7,309 nucleotides of DNA from Mariprofundaceae bacterium (GTDB taxonomy: Bacteria; Pseudomonadota; Zetaproteobacteria; Mariprofundales; Mariprofundaceae), in the NCBI GenBank assembly GCA_030950965.1, contig JAUZQP010000202.1:1-7309 (forward strand), read 5' to 3'. The notes below the pieces were generated by a model. The model had not been told where the DNA came from. It made no database searches and saw only the letters and a list, made by a program, of their open reading frames with translations. Shown piece after piece: positions 1 to 5,295 of this stretch. Made by a program: the position numbers and the translations under genes. Numbering within the stretch: position 1 is the first letter of the stretch; each line of letters begins with the position of its first letter.

Positions 1-159
1 GTGATACACAAGGTCAAATCTATGTACGATGAAGGGCGAGGCTTATCAAAACATGCCATCGCCAAGGAGCTCAATATTTCGCGCAATACGGTGACGAAGT
101 ATCTTGCCATGGATGAACAGGAGGTCGTCAAAACGATGGCAACTGAACGCATGCCGTGA
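1..159 (+). pseudogene. istA: IS21-family transposase IstA, N-terminal fragment
   Basis: The plus-strand frame is open from the window edge to a TGA at 157-159, giving 52 residues. It contains a helix-turn-helix with the pattern IHKVKSMYDEGRGLS, then AIAKELNISRNTVTKYL, which is characteristic of the N-terminal DNA-binding domain of IS21-type IstA transposases. A full IstA is several hundred residues with a DDE catalytic core, and none of that is present. The match to the family fades after about residue 43 (near base 130), where unrelated sequence seems to start. The true start codon probably lies before the window, because GTG at base 1 is just where the window begins. No istB and no terminal repeat are visible. 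I read it as a dead remnant left by a deletion. The family call rests on motif recognition only. Confidence 0.65.
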
Positions 160-260
160 TTGACACCGACCAAGGGGTCAATGAATTTAAAATCCCGTTG
201 AATCTGTGCGTGTGCTTCGGTAATGTGGTTGGAAATAGCCAGTAATGCCGTTTGATTCAT
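125..260 (-). pseudogene. 5' fragment of an unidentified minus-strand gene
   Basis: On the minus strand an ATG at 260-258 is preceded by GGAAGG seven bases upstream, a good ribosome binding site. The frame reads MNQTALLAISNHITEAHAQ and continues with hydrophilic, protein-like sequence (QIQRDFKFIDPLVGVNHGMRS) up to about base 135. Beyond that the same frame stays open to the window edge, but there it is antisense to the istA fragment, so the original coding sequence most likely ends at the junction near 125-140. I do not recognise the protein and assign no function. The alternative is chance openness over about 40 codons, but the ribosome binding site and amino acid composition argue mildly for a real truncated gene. 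Confidence 0.35.
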
Positions 261-405
261 TACTGCGCCTTCCGCCAGCACTGGAGTAGCACAAAGTTGT
301 TGTCTGTAACAGGGCGATGGTGAGCCAATTGATGTGAATTCATGAATACGCAACATAAGCAGTGATGCAGCACTATGCAACCAGATGGTCGAGCACTGGC
401 ACTAT

Positions 406-452
406 TGATATGTGACGTGATATCATAGAGGTTAAAATTTTAATCTGGGAGA
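406..452 (+). promoter_or_regulatory. Candidate control region upstream of the yigZ-type gene
   Basis: The gap 261-458 holds no convincing gene. Its 3' end carries an inverted repeat TGATAT (406-411), eight bases, ATATCA (420-425), which could be an operator. A TAAAAT at 433-438 could serve as a -10 box, although no -35 hexamer sits at standard spacing: the good TTGATA at 405-410 is 22 bases away. TTAAAATTTTAA at 432-443 is a perfect palindrome. GGGAGA at 447-452 is a good ribosome binding site six bases before the ATG at 459. The ribosome binding site is secure; the promoter and operator readings are tentative. Confidence 0.3.
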
Positions 453-458
453 GTATGC

Positions 459-1094
459 ATGAAACCATCGCATGGATACCCCATCCCCGCGCAATCCGTG
501 AGGGTAGAGCAGGTGATTAAACGCAGTCGTTTTGTGATCGATGTCGGTCATGCTGTGACGCGGGCAGCGGCGATTGCCTTTATTGAGCAGGTACGAACAG
601 ATCAAGCTGATGCACGCCATCACTGCTGGGCTTATGTTGCTGGTCATCCTGACCATTCGGTGGAACGCGCCTCATCCGATGATGGCGAGCCGCAGGGTAC
701 GGCGGGGAAACCCATGCTTAATGTGCTGCAGCACAAAGGGATCGGTGAGATTGTCGTTGTGGTCAGTCGCTATTTCGGCGGTATCAAGCTTGGTGCTGGC
801 GGGCTGGTGCGTGCCTATTCAAGCTCTGTGCAGCAGGGGGTGGATGCATTAATGCTGATGCAGCGCATTCCGCTGACTACGGTAACGATTCGCCTGTCAT
901 TTGCGCAGGAGAGCCAAGTCCGTCACCTACTTGAGCAGGTGCAGGCGACGATTCAGCATTGTGACTACGGTAGCGAGGTAACCCTGATTATCGAAACATC
1001 AGTGGGCAGTGAACGCAAGCTTAAACAGGCTATCCTCAACAGTACTCAGGGCGCGGCGCGCGTTACCTTCCCCGTGGATGATGCTGCACGCTAA
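459..1094 (+). CDS. yigZ: YigZ / IMPACT family protein (UPF0029)
   Basis: The protein has 211 residues, close to the usual length of about 205 for bacterial YigZ. The N-terminal UPF0029 domain shows the family hallmarks: KRSRF at residues 21-25, HHCWAYV at 54-60, DDGEPQGTAGKPML at 74-87, GIGEIVVVVSRYFGGIKLG from 94, and GAGGLVRAY at 112-120. Residues from about 140 to 200 fit the ferredoxin-like DUF1949 domain. The family is related to eukaryotic IMPACT. Its biochemical role in bacteria is poorly settled, with translation-related or RNA-binding roles proposed from structure. The ATG at 459 is chosen because GGGAGA lies six bases upstream; an ATG at 455 is out of frame. It appears monocistronic, with 216 bases before the next gene. 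The family assignment is firm, the function is not. Confidence 0.93.
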   Translation: MKPSHGYPIPAQSVRVEQVIKRSRFVIDVGHAVTRAAAIAFIEQVRTDQADARHHCWAYVAGHPDHSVERASSDDGEPQGTAGKPMLNVLQHKGIGEIVVVVSRYFGGIKLGAGGLVRAYSSSVQQGVDALMLMQRIPLTTVTIRLSFAQESQVRHLLEQVQATIQHCDYGSEVTLIIETSVGSERKLKQAILNSTQGAARVTFPVDDAAR

Positions 1095-1100
1095 CTTGAG

Positions 1101-1253
1101 TTATTCACAAATATCGGCGTGCTTTTACTTGCATCTTTATCTGCAACTAACACCCTGCCAGTTGCAGCGTATTCATTGGTGCGGCATTCTTGCTGGCAAG
1201 GTATCCGTTGCAAACAAAGCGTCTGCGCAATGATCACGATGATTTGTGAATAA
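1101..1253. repeat. Two DnaA-box-like 9-mers forming an inverted repeat
   Basis: TTATTCACA lies at 1101-1109 on the plus strand and again at 1245-1253 on the minus strand. Both match the DnaA box consensus TTATNCACA perfectly. The match extends to 12 bases: TTATTCACAAAT at 1101-1112 and its exact complement at 1242-1253. The copies flank about 130 bases of the gap between the yigZ-type gene and the DUF3179 gene. Between them lie an 8-base stem CTGCAACT (1141-1148) with AGTTGCAG (1160-1167) across an 11-base loop, and a short hairpin CTTGC-TG-GCAAG (1189-1200). The stretch is not clearly AT-rich, so an unwinding element is not evident. The boxes could serve DnaA binding, or be arms of a decayed mobile element, or occur by chance. 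Confidence 0.45.
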
Positions 1254-1310
1254 ATGAAGGTGCCCCTTGCGACAATTACTTTTCTCTGACAGCCTCTTAG
1301 GAGTCATGCG

Positions 1311-2297
1311 ATGTTTCATCATTATTGGTTAAAAATACCATTTATTCACGGTAAGTACAGTCGGTTTATTATTTACCCTTTGTTTGCGTTATTACTTTTC
1401 CCATTCTTGAAAAGTGCAGCATACGAACTGGGGGGGGTCAATGGTTTTCGCATTGACGCTCCCCTTGTTTCCAAAAATGAAATTTACCAAGGCGGTCCAG
1501 CACGTGATGGTATTCCAGCACTTGATAACCCTGTTTTTCTGGCGGCGGACGATGATAATTTTTTAGAACCCGATGATCGTGTGTTGGGGTTATCATTGAA
1601 TGGCGTGACGCGGGCTTATCCCATTAAAATACTGAATCACCATGAATTAGTGAACGATATGTTTAATGGTAAACCTGTTCTCATTAGTTTTTGTCCATTG
1701 TGCGGTACGGGAGTAGCCTTTGATACGATGGTTCGAGGGCAACGGTTAATGTTTGCTGTGTCCGGGTTGTTATACAACAATGATGTACTCATGTACGATC
1801 GGAAAACTGATTCTTTGTGGTCACAAATTCAAAACAGAGCCGTTACAGGATCATTCAAAGGGGAGCTGTTGATAACCATTCCATTGGAACATACACGTTG
1901 GGTTGATTGGAAGCAGCAGCACCCTAAAACACAAGTTCTTTCCTCTAAGACAGGCTATGTGAGAAATTATGACGCATCGCCTTACGCTGGCTACGATACG
2001 CACGATACTTTGTATTTTCCTATTTCTGTTTCTGATTCACGCTACCGTGCTAAAGATCGGGTGATTGGCATTAGTGTTAAAGGTCATACCAAGGCGTATC
2101 CATTTGTGGAATTGGCGAAGATGACTATGCCCGTTCACGACCATTTCGCAGGATTGGACCTGATTATTAAATACAATGACGATGCTAAAAGTGCCACGAT
2201 AAGCGACAGTAATGGCAAAACCATCCACACACTCACAGCCTTTTGGTTTGCATGGTTTGCATTCCACCCCAACACCGAAGTATTAACCGCGAAATGA
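1311..2297 (+). CDS. Exported DUF3179 domain-containing protein
   Basis: The protein has 328 residues. The N terminus carries a long basic start and a hydrophobic stretch (about residues 19-33) ending in KSAAYELGG, consistent with a signal peptide or signal anchor. The DUF3179 family pattern follows: GGPARDGIPALD at 61-72, RAYPIKILNHHELVND at 101-116, SFCPLCGTGVAFD at 126-138 with a CPLC pair of cysteines, then SGLLYNNDVLMYDRKTDSLW, and a C-terminal FWFAWFAFHPNTEV. A second KAYPF motif in the C-terminal half echoes the first RAYP motif. No enzymatic role is established for the family that I can cite; the paired cysteines suggest metal or redox chemistry, which is inference. The start has TAGGAG (1298-1303) seven bases upstream. 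Base composition is more AT-rich than the flanking operon, hinting at separate acquisition. A run of eight G (1430-1437) lies just after the signal region. No terminator is evident downstream. Confidence 0.88.
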   Translation: MFHHYWLKIPFIHGKYSRFIIYPLFALLLFPFLKSAAYELGGVNGFRIDAPLVSKNEIYQGGPARDGIPALDNPVFLAADDDNFLEPDDRVLGLSLNGVTRAYPIKILNHHELVNDMFNGKPVLISFCPLCGTGVAFDTMVRGQRLMFAVSGLLYNNDVLMYDRKTDSLWSQIQNRAVTGSFKGELLITIPLEHTRWVDWKQQHPKTQVLSSKTGYVRNYDASPYAGYDTHDTLYFPISVSDSRYRAKDRVIGISVKGHTKAYPFVELAKMTMPVHDHFAGLDLIIKYNDDAKSATISDSNGKTIHTLTAFWFAWFAFHPNTEVLTAK

Positions 2298-2582
2298 TAG
2301 CTATAAGAGTCACTTGTGAAAAACTGGGTGGATGAGTTGCAATCCCACTTCTCATTCATTTTTGAGGAAGAACGAGATGCGTGGTGGTTCCATGGATCGA
2401 ATTTTGGCCGAAGTGGAAGCAAATCGCCCTCCATATTTTTTGCAAGTGGCTCCTCAATAAAAATATTTTCTAACGGATTTTTTTTTGTGATTGACAAGTG
2501 GTAATGAAATTTTATCATTCGCGACCCTTTTGTGAGGTCGTTGCTCAGAGTAGTGCCGTCAAGAGTGGTTCTCGCTTCATTA
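2298..2582. other. AT-rich intergenic stretch with no convincing gene
   Basis: Between the DUF3179 gene and the rpmH promoter I see no gene that can be defended. Contents: a weak DnaA-box-like TGTGAAAAA at 2315-2323, a 27-codon candidate small frame at 2377-2460 listed separately, an eight-T run at 2479-2486 without a GC-rich stem before it, and a short hairpin CGACC (2522-2526) with GGTCG (2536-2540) that lacks a T tail. A GTG-started 62-codon frame at 2316-2504 has a phenylalanine- and serine-rich product unlike any family I know. The stretch may be decayed genetic material. Confidence 0.5.
2377..2460 (+). CDS. Candidate small ORF of 27 codons
   Basis: An ATG at 2377 is preceded by AGGAAG (2365-2370) with six bases between, a good ribosome binding site. 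The frame encodes MRGGSMDRILAEVEANRPP followed by YFLQVAPQ and ends at TAA 2458-2460. The composition is more protein-like than the competing frames, with a short amphipathic segment ILAEVEA. The frame is also open upstream to 2320, so this could equally be the C-terminal tail of a decayed larger gene. I recognise no family, and at this length chance is a serious alternative. Confidence 0.18.
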   Translation: MRGGSMDRILAEVEANRPPYFLQVAPQ

Positions 2583-2610
2583 TTTATTATCCTTTGATGG
2601 TAAATATAAT
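2583..2610 (+). promoter_or_regulatory. Candidate sigma-70 promoter for rpmH
   Basis: A perfect TATAAT at 2605-2610 lies 65 bases before the rpmH start codon. With a 16-base spacer, a weak -35 candidate TTTATT falls at 2583-2588. The surrounding AT-rich sequence and the position just before a ribosomal protein gene support the call. The -10 is convincing, the -35 is poor. Confidence 0.5.
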
Positions 2611-2675
2611 GAAACGAACAGTTAAGAATTAAAATTTACGATTTGCGTGCTTGCAGGTCGCAGAGGTAATACAGC

Positions 2676-2810
2676 ATGAGTTTCACCTATAAGCCAAGTC
2701 GGATTCGCCGCGCTCGTCGTCATGGATTTCGTTCACGTATGGCTACACGTTCTGGTCGCGCGATTATTAATCGTCGTCGTGCCAAAGGTCGCACACGCCT
2801 AAGCTGTTAG
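2676..2810 (+). CDS. rpmH: 50S ribosomal protein L34
   Basis: This 44-residue, very basic protein matches L34 along its length: FTYKPSRIRRARRHGFRSRM, then ATRSGRAIINRRRAKGR and a short tail RLSC. The family core HGFRxRMAT, xGRxxxxxRRxKGR is complete. L34 is a small protein of the large ribosomal subunit and binds 23S rRNA. The ATG is supported by GAGGT (2663-2667) eight bases upstream. The N terminus MSFTYKPS differs from the common MKRTFQPS but has the same length and register. It heads the rpmH-rnpA-yidD-yidC-mnmE cluster and is followed by an intrinsic terminator, which would let it be made in excess over the genes downstream. Confidence 0.95.
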   Translation: MSFTYKPSRIRRARRHGFRSRMATRSGRAIINRRRAKGRTRLSC

Positions 2811-2857
2811 TTTAACATGGGTTGCGGTTGCATGATGCGCCGATTCCGTTTGCAAGG

Positions 2858-2885
2858 TAGCTGGGTTCGTCCTGGCTATTTTTTT
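2858..2885 (+). terminator. Intrinsic terminator or attenuator after rpmH
   Basis: TAGCTGGG (2858-2865) pairs with CCTGGCTA (2871-2878) in an eight-pair stem that includes two G-U wobbles, across a five-base TTCGT loop, followed at once by seven T (2879-2885). This is the classical rho-independent layout. It lies 47 bases after the rpmH stop and before rnpA, so it should reduce transcription into rnpA and the genes that follow. Confidence 0.72.
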
Positions 2886-2909
2886 ATGGGTAAAGCTTGA
2901 GTTATGGCT

Positions 2910-3073
2910 AGGAGGCTGTCCGACAATAGAGATCGTAGCGAGGGATTCCCATTTTGAGTCATGATTTTCGGCTATTTAAGGCGAATAACAGGGTCTATTT
3001 AACGAAAATAGACGAGAATCATGACCGAAATGGGGATTCCGCAGTAGGTCTTTCTATTGTCGAACAGCCTCCT
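2910..3073. mobile_element. Palindromic MITE-like element between rpmH and rnpA
   Basis: The two halves are inverted copies of each other about a centre at 2991-2992, alignable without gaps. The outermost 21 bases of each arm agree at 20 positions, starting AGGAGGCTGT and continuing CGACAATAGA after one mismatch. A poorly matching block of about 15 bases follows, then a well-matching inner block containing GTCATGATT, TCG and CTATTT. Total length is 164 bases and no transposase is encoded, which fits a non-autonomous element or a two-ended IS remnant. No clear target-site duplication is visible (flanks GGCT and CGTG). The right arm runs into the rnpA frame and encodes residues up to about 40 of the predicted protein. 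As RNA it would fold into a very long hairpin. I do not recognise the parental element. Confidence 0.7.
2940..2944 (+). promoter_or_regulatory. Ribosome binding site for the TTG start of rnpA, inside the element
   Basis: GAGGG lies nine bases before the TTG at 2954. It decides the start: the rnpA frame has a stop at 2936-2938, no ATG or GTG before the conserved region, and no other near-conventional start except TTG at 3107-3109, within the conserved HRLRSKADF segment. The site lies in the left arm of the palindrome, where it could be masked by pairing in the transcript. Confidence 0.4.
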
Positions 3074-3430
3074 CGTGAAGGTCATGCTTTTCCGCCATCC
3101 CATCGCTTGCGGAGTAAAGCGGATTTCGCGGCTATGCGCGGAGCACGTCGATTGCAGTTTGATGGCTTTCGTTTTGTGCAACGCCCCAATAATTTACCGC
3201 ATGGTCGCATTGGTTTTGCCGTTTCGTGTAAATATGGCAACTCAGTGGCGCGGCATCACCTCAAACGGGTGGTTCGCGAGACTTTTCGTCACCATGATGC
3301 GCGGCTGCAAGCGGTTGATATTTTGCTCATTCCTTGCTCCTCTAGCCAAACTTGGCAAGGACGAGGCGAAGCCTTGAAGGCAGCGATACAAGGCGGTTTG
3401 GATCGCGTGTTAAAACGGTCTAGATCATGA
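2954..3430 (+). CDS. rnpA: Ribonuclease P protein component, with element-derived N-terminal extension
   Basis: RnpA is the protein subunit that assists the RNase P RNA in cutting the 5' leader from precursor tRNAs. The frame from TTG 2954 gives 158 residues, but only residues 41-158 (118, the normal family length) look like RnpA: FPPSHRLRSKADFAAM at the start, RIGFAVSCKYGNSVARHHLKR in the middle (85-105), then VVRETFR, and AVDILLIP near the end. The conserved RNR motif is altered here to RHH (100-102), while the following KR and RE are kept. Residues 1-40 are encoded by the palindromic element, and the original start codon appears to be gone. A GTG at 3075 is out of frame. The stop overlaps the yidD start in ATGA, so yidD is probably translationally coupled. 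The identity is firm, the start is uncertain. Confidence 0.88.
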   Translation: MSHDFRLFKANNRVYLTKIDENHDRNGDSAVGLSIVEQPPREGHAFPPSHRLRSKADFAAMRGARRLQFDGFRFVQRPNNLPHGRIGFAVSCKYGNSVARHHLKRVVRETFRHHDARLQAVDILLIPCSSSQTWQGRGEALKAAIQGGLDRVLKRSRS

Positions 3431-3657
3431 AACGGATCGTCCTATGGCCTGTTCGTGCCTACCAATATTTTATATCACCTTTTATTCCCAGTCGTTGCAT
3501 GTACACCCCCAGTTGTTCGCAATATATGCTTGAAGCTGTGCAGCTTCATGGGATACTGCGCGGCGTGTTTTTGGGAACGCGTCGTTTTTTACGCTGTCAC
3601 CCCTTTACTACAGGCGGGTATGACCCCGTTCCAGAAAAGCATCATCATCCCCATTAG
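3427..3657 (+). CDS. yidD: Membrane protein insertion efficiency factor YidD
   Basis: The 76-residue protein matches the small YidD family along its length: RAYQYFISPFIPSRC at 10-24, MYTPSCSQYMLEAVQLHG from 25, and CHPFTTGGYDPVP near the end. The family cysteines in RCMYTPSCS and RCHP are present. YidD sits at the inner membrane by an amphipathic N-terminal region and aids YidC-dependent insertion. The ATG overlaps the rnpA stop (ATGA), and the TAG stop is embedded in the TAGGAG ribosome binding site of yidC, so the three genes should be translated together. The histidine-rich tail (EKHHHPH) is typical of variable YidD C termini. Confidence 0.95.
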   Translation: MKRIVLWPVRAYQYFISPFIPSRCMYTPSCSQYMLEAVQLHGILRGVFLGTRRFLRCHPFTTGGYDPVPEKHHHPH

Positions 3658-3669
3658 GAGTTTTTTACT

Positions 3670-5295
3670 ATGGAGCAACGCAATTTGCTGCTCGCCGTCG
3701 TGTTGTCGGTTGGTATTTTATGGATTTGGAGCGCGTTGTTCCCTGCGCCAGAAGAGGCGACGGTTGATCACACGCAAATGGTAACGACGGACTCAAGCAG
3801 CGCGCCAAGTGTGCCGTCGGCACCCCGCAGTATGCCCGAGTTGCGTGCTACGGCAGAAGATATTGCCTCAGCTTCAGTAGCGAAAACATCGTCAGCTTCA
3901 GGGCAGGGTGATGGCGGAAATCATCAGCGTTATACGGTGAATAACGATTTATTGCGTTTATCCATGGATGAACGTGGTTGGCTGACAGATGCTGAATTGC
4001 TGGATTACACCGAAGGTATTGAGCCCGGCGCTGCTAATGTGCATGTCCTTGGTGAAAAAACATTAGAAAACTCTACCGAAACGCGTGCGAGCTATGTCAA
4101 TACTGGCGTAGTGAATGCGCGCATTGCTACACCATTTAGTCGCATTGACTCCAGTGATTCCAAGCAAGAGGCACGCTTCCAAGCGGTGCTAGACAATGGC
4201 ATGGTATGGCAGCGTACCTTGCGCATGACGCCTGGTAGCTATTTAGTAAACATCGAAGATCGCATTGTTGAAGGTGCGGGCATGAAGATGTTCCGTCAAG
4301 TCGTGCAGCGCAATCCTGATAAATCATTGAATACTTTTTATGAGCACATCGGAGCGACAGGCTTCTTAGATGGTGAGTTAAAGAAAGTTGACTACGATGA
4401 TCTTGATGAGCAAAAGCCTGTTCAAATGGCCGCTTTGGGCGGTTGGACGGCGATGATGGATCGTTACTTCATTACCGCGCTGATTGGCGATGCAAACCGT
4501 AGCTACCAGTATTTTTATAAAGGTGATGGACTCTCTTACCAATCGGGAGTGCTTGATGATGGCGTAGTTGAACAGGGTGATGCAATCTTTCATAGTACCC
4601 TATTCATTGGGCCAAAATCTATCCCCTTGTTAAAATCTATGGATCTTGGTTTAGAACGCTCCGTTGATTTCGGTTGGTTTGCTTTTATTGCCAAGCCCAT
4701 GCATGAGTTCATGCTATGGCTGTATGATTACGTGCATAACTTTGGTTGGGCGATCATCATTTTGGTTTTGAGTATTAAACTGATCTTCTTTTACCCGACA
4801 CACAAAGCCTATGGCTCTATGGCTGGTATGCGTAAGCTACAACCCGAATTGGTACGCCTCAAAGATTTGCATGGCAACGACCGTCAGCGCATGAGTCAAG
4901 AGATGATGGGCTTGTATAAAAAGAACAAGGTGAACCCCATGGGCGGCTGTTTGCCCATTATTATTCAGATTCCTGTGTTTTTTGCCCTGTATAAAGTATT
5001 GCTCATGTCCATTGAGATGCGTCAAGCTCCTTTCGTCTTGTGGATTCAGGATCTTTCGGTGCAGGATCCCTACTTTATCTTGCCTGTAGTCATGGGTGCA
5101 TCCATGTTTATTCAGCAGAAGTTGAACCCACAACCTACTGACCCTATGCAAGCTAAGGTACTGCAATTTTTGCCACCTGTGTTCACGGTGATGTTCCTGT
5201 TCTTCCCTTCAGGTTTAGTACTGTACTGGGTCGTCAATAACGTGCTGTCCATTGCCCAACAATGGTATGTGATGAAGATTAACAAGGCTCTATAA
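3670..5295 (+). CDS. yidC: Membrane protein insertase YidC
   Basis: The 541-residue protein has the Gram-negative YidC layout. A first membrane segment (about 5-23) is followed by a Ser/Ala-rich linker (about 28-78) and a periplasmic P1 domain to about 335. Four C-terminal membrane segments lie near 357-376, 424-446, 466-484 and 498-528. The conserved region includes KMHEFM-like KPMHEFM, then AGMRKLQPEL, QEMMGLYKKNKVNPMGGCLP, RQAPFVLWIQDLSVQDPYFILP, and FPSGLVLYWVVNN. Lys370 occupies the position of the groove arginine of E. coli YidC (Arg366), a substitution seen in many homologues. YidC inserts and folds inner membrane proteins, alone or with SecYEG. The ATG has AGGAG nine bases upstream. 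The last base of its TAA is the first base of the mnmE ATG. Confidence 0.97.
   Translation: MEQRNLLLAVVLSVGILWIWSALFPAPEEATVDHTQMVTTDSSSAPSVPSAPRSMPELRATAEDIASASVAKTSSASGQGDGGNHQRYTVNNDLLRLSMDERGWLTDAELLDYTEGIEPGAANVHVLGEKTLENSTETRASYVNTGVVNARIATPFSRIDSSDSKQEARFQAVLDNGMVWQRTLRMTPGSYLVNIEDRIVEGAGMKMFRQVVQRNPDKSLNTFYEHIGATGFLDGELKKVDYDDLDEQKPVQMAALGGWTAMMDRYFITALIGDANRSYQYFYKGDGLSYQSGVLDDGVVEQGDAIFHSTLFIGPKSIPLLKSMDLGLERSVDFGWFAFIAKPMHEFMLWLYDYVHNFGWAIIILVLSIKLIFFYPTHKAYGSMAGMRKLQPELVRLKDLHGNDRQRMSQEMMGLYKKNKVNPMGGCLPIIIQIPVFFALYKVLLMSIEMRQAPFVLWIQDLSVQDPYFILPVVMGASMFIQQKLNPQPTDPMQAKVLQFLPPVFTVMFLFFPSGLVLYWVVNNVLSIAQQWYVMKINKAL

Noticed and set aside
1009..1233. 74-codon frame starting within the yigZ-type gene and running into the gap
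   Set aside because: Starts inside a well-supported gene in another frame, and its tail has no motif or ribosome binding site.
2479..2486. Eight-T run as terminator of the DUF3179 gene
   Set aside because: No GC-rich stem precedes it; only an AT palindrome is nearby.
2316..2504. 62-codon plus-strand frame starting with GTG
   Set aside because: No ribosome binding site, product rich in Phe and Ser from the AT-rich DNA, no known family; treated as chance.
2135..2518. 127-codon minus-strand frame overlapping the end of the DUF3179 gene
   Set aside because: Its second half is antisense to the conserved C terminus of DUF3179, and the remainder has no recognisable motif and no well-spaced ribosome binding site.
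2522..2540. Hairpin CGACC/GGTCG as terminator
   Set aside because: Short stem with a nine-base loop and no T tail.
2817..2900. 27-codon frame after rpmH, in the same frame
   Set aside because: No ribosome binding site, and the intrinsic terminator stem lies within it; better explained as rpmH 3' untranslated sequence.
3057..3377. 106-codon frame over rnpA, including the GTG at 3075 as an rnpA start
   Set aside because: It is out of frame with the conserved RnpA sequence, so it is a shadow unless a frameshift is assumed.
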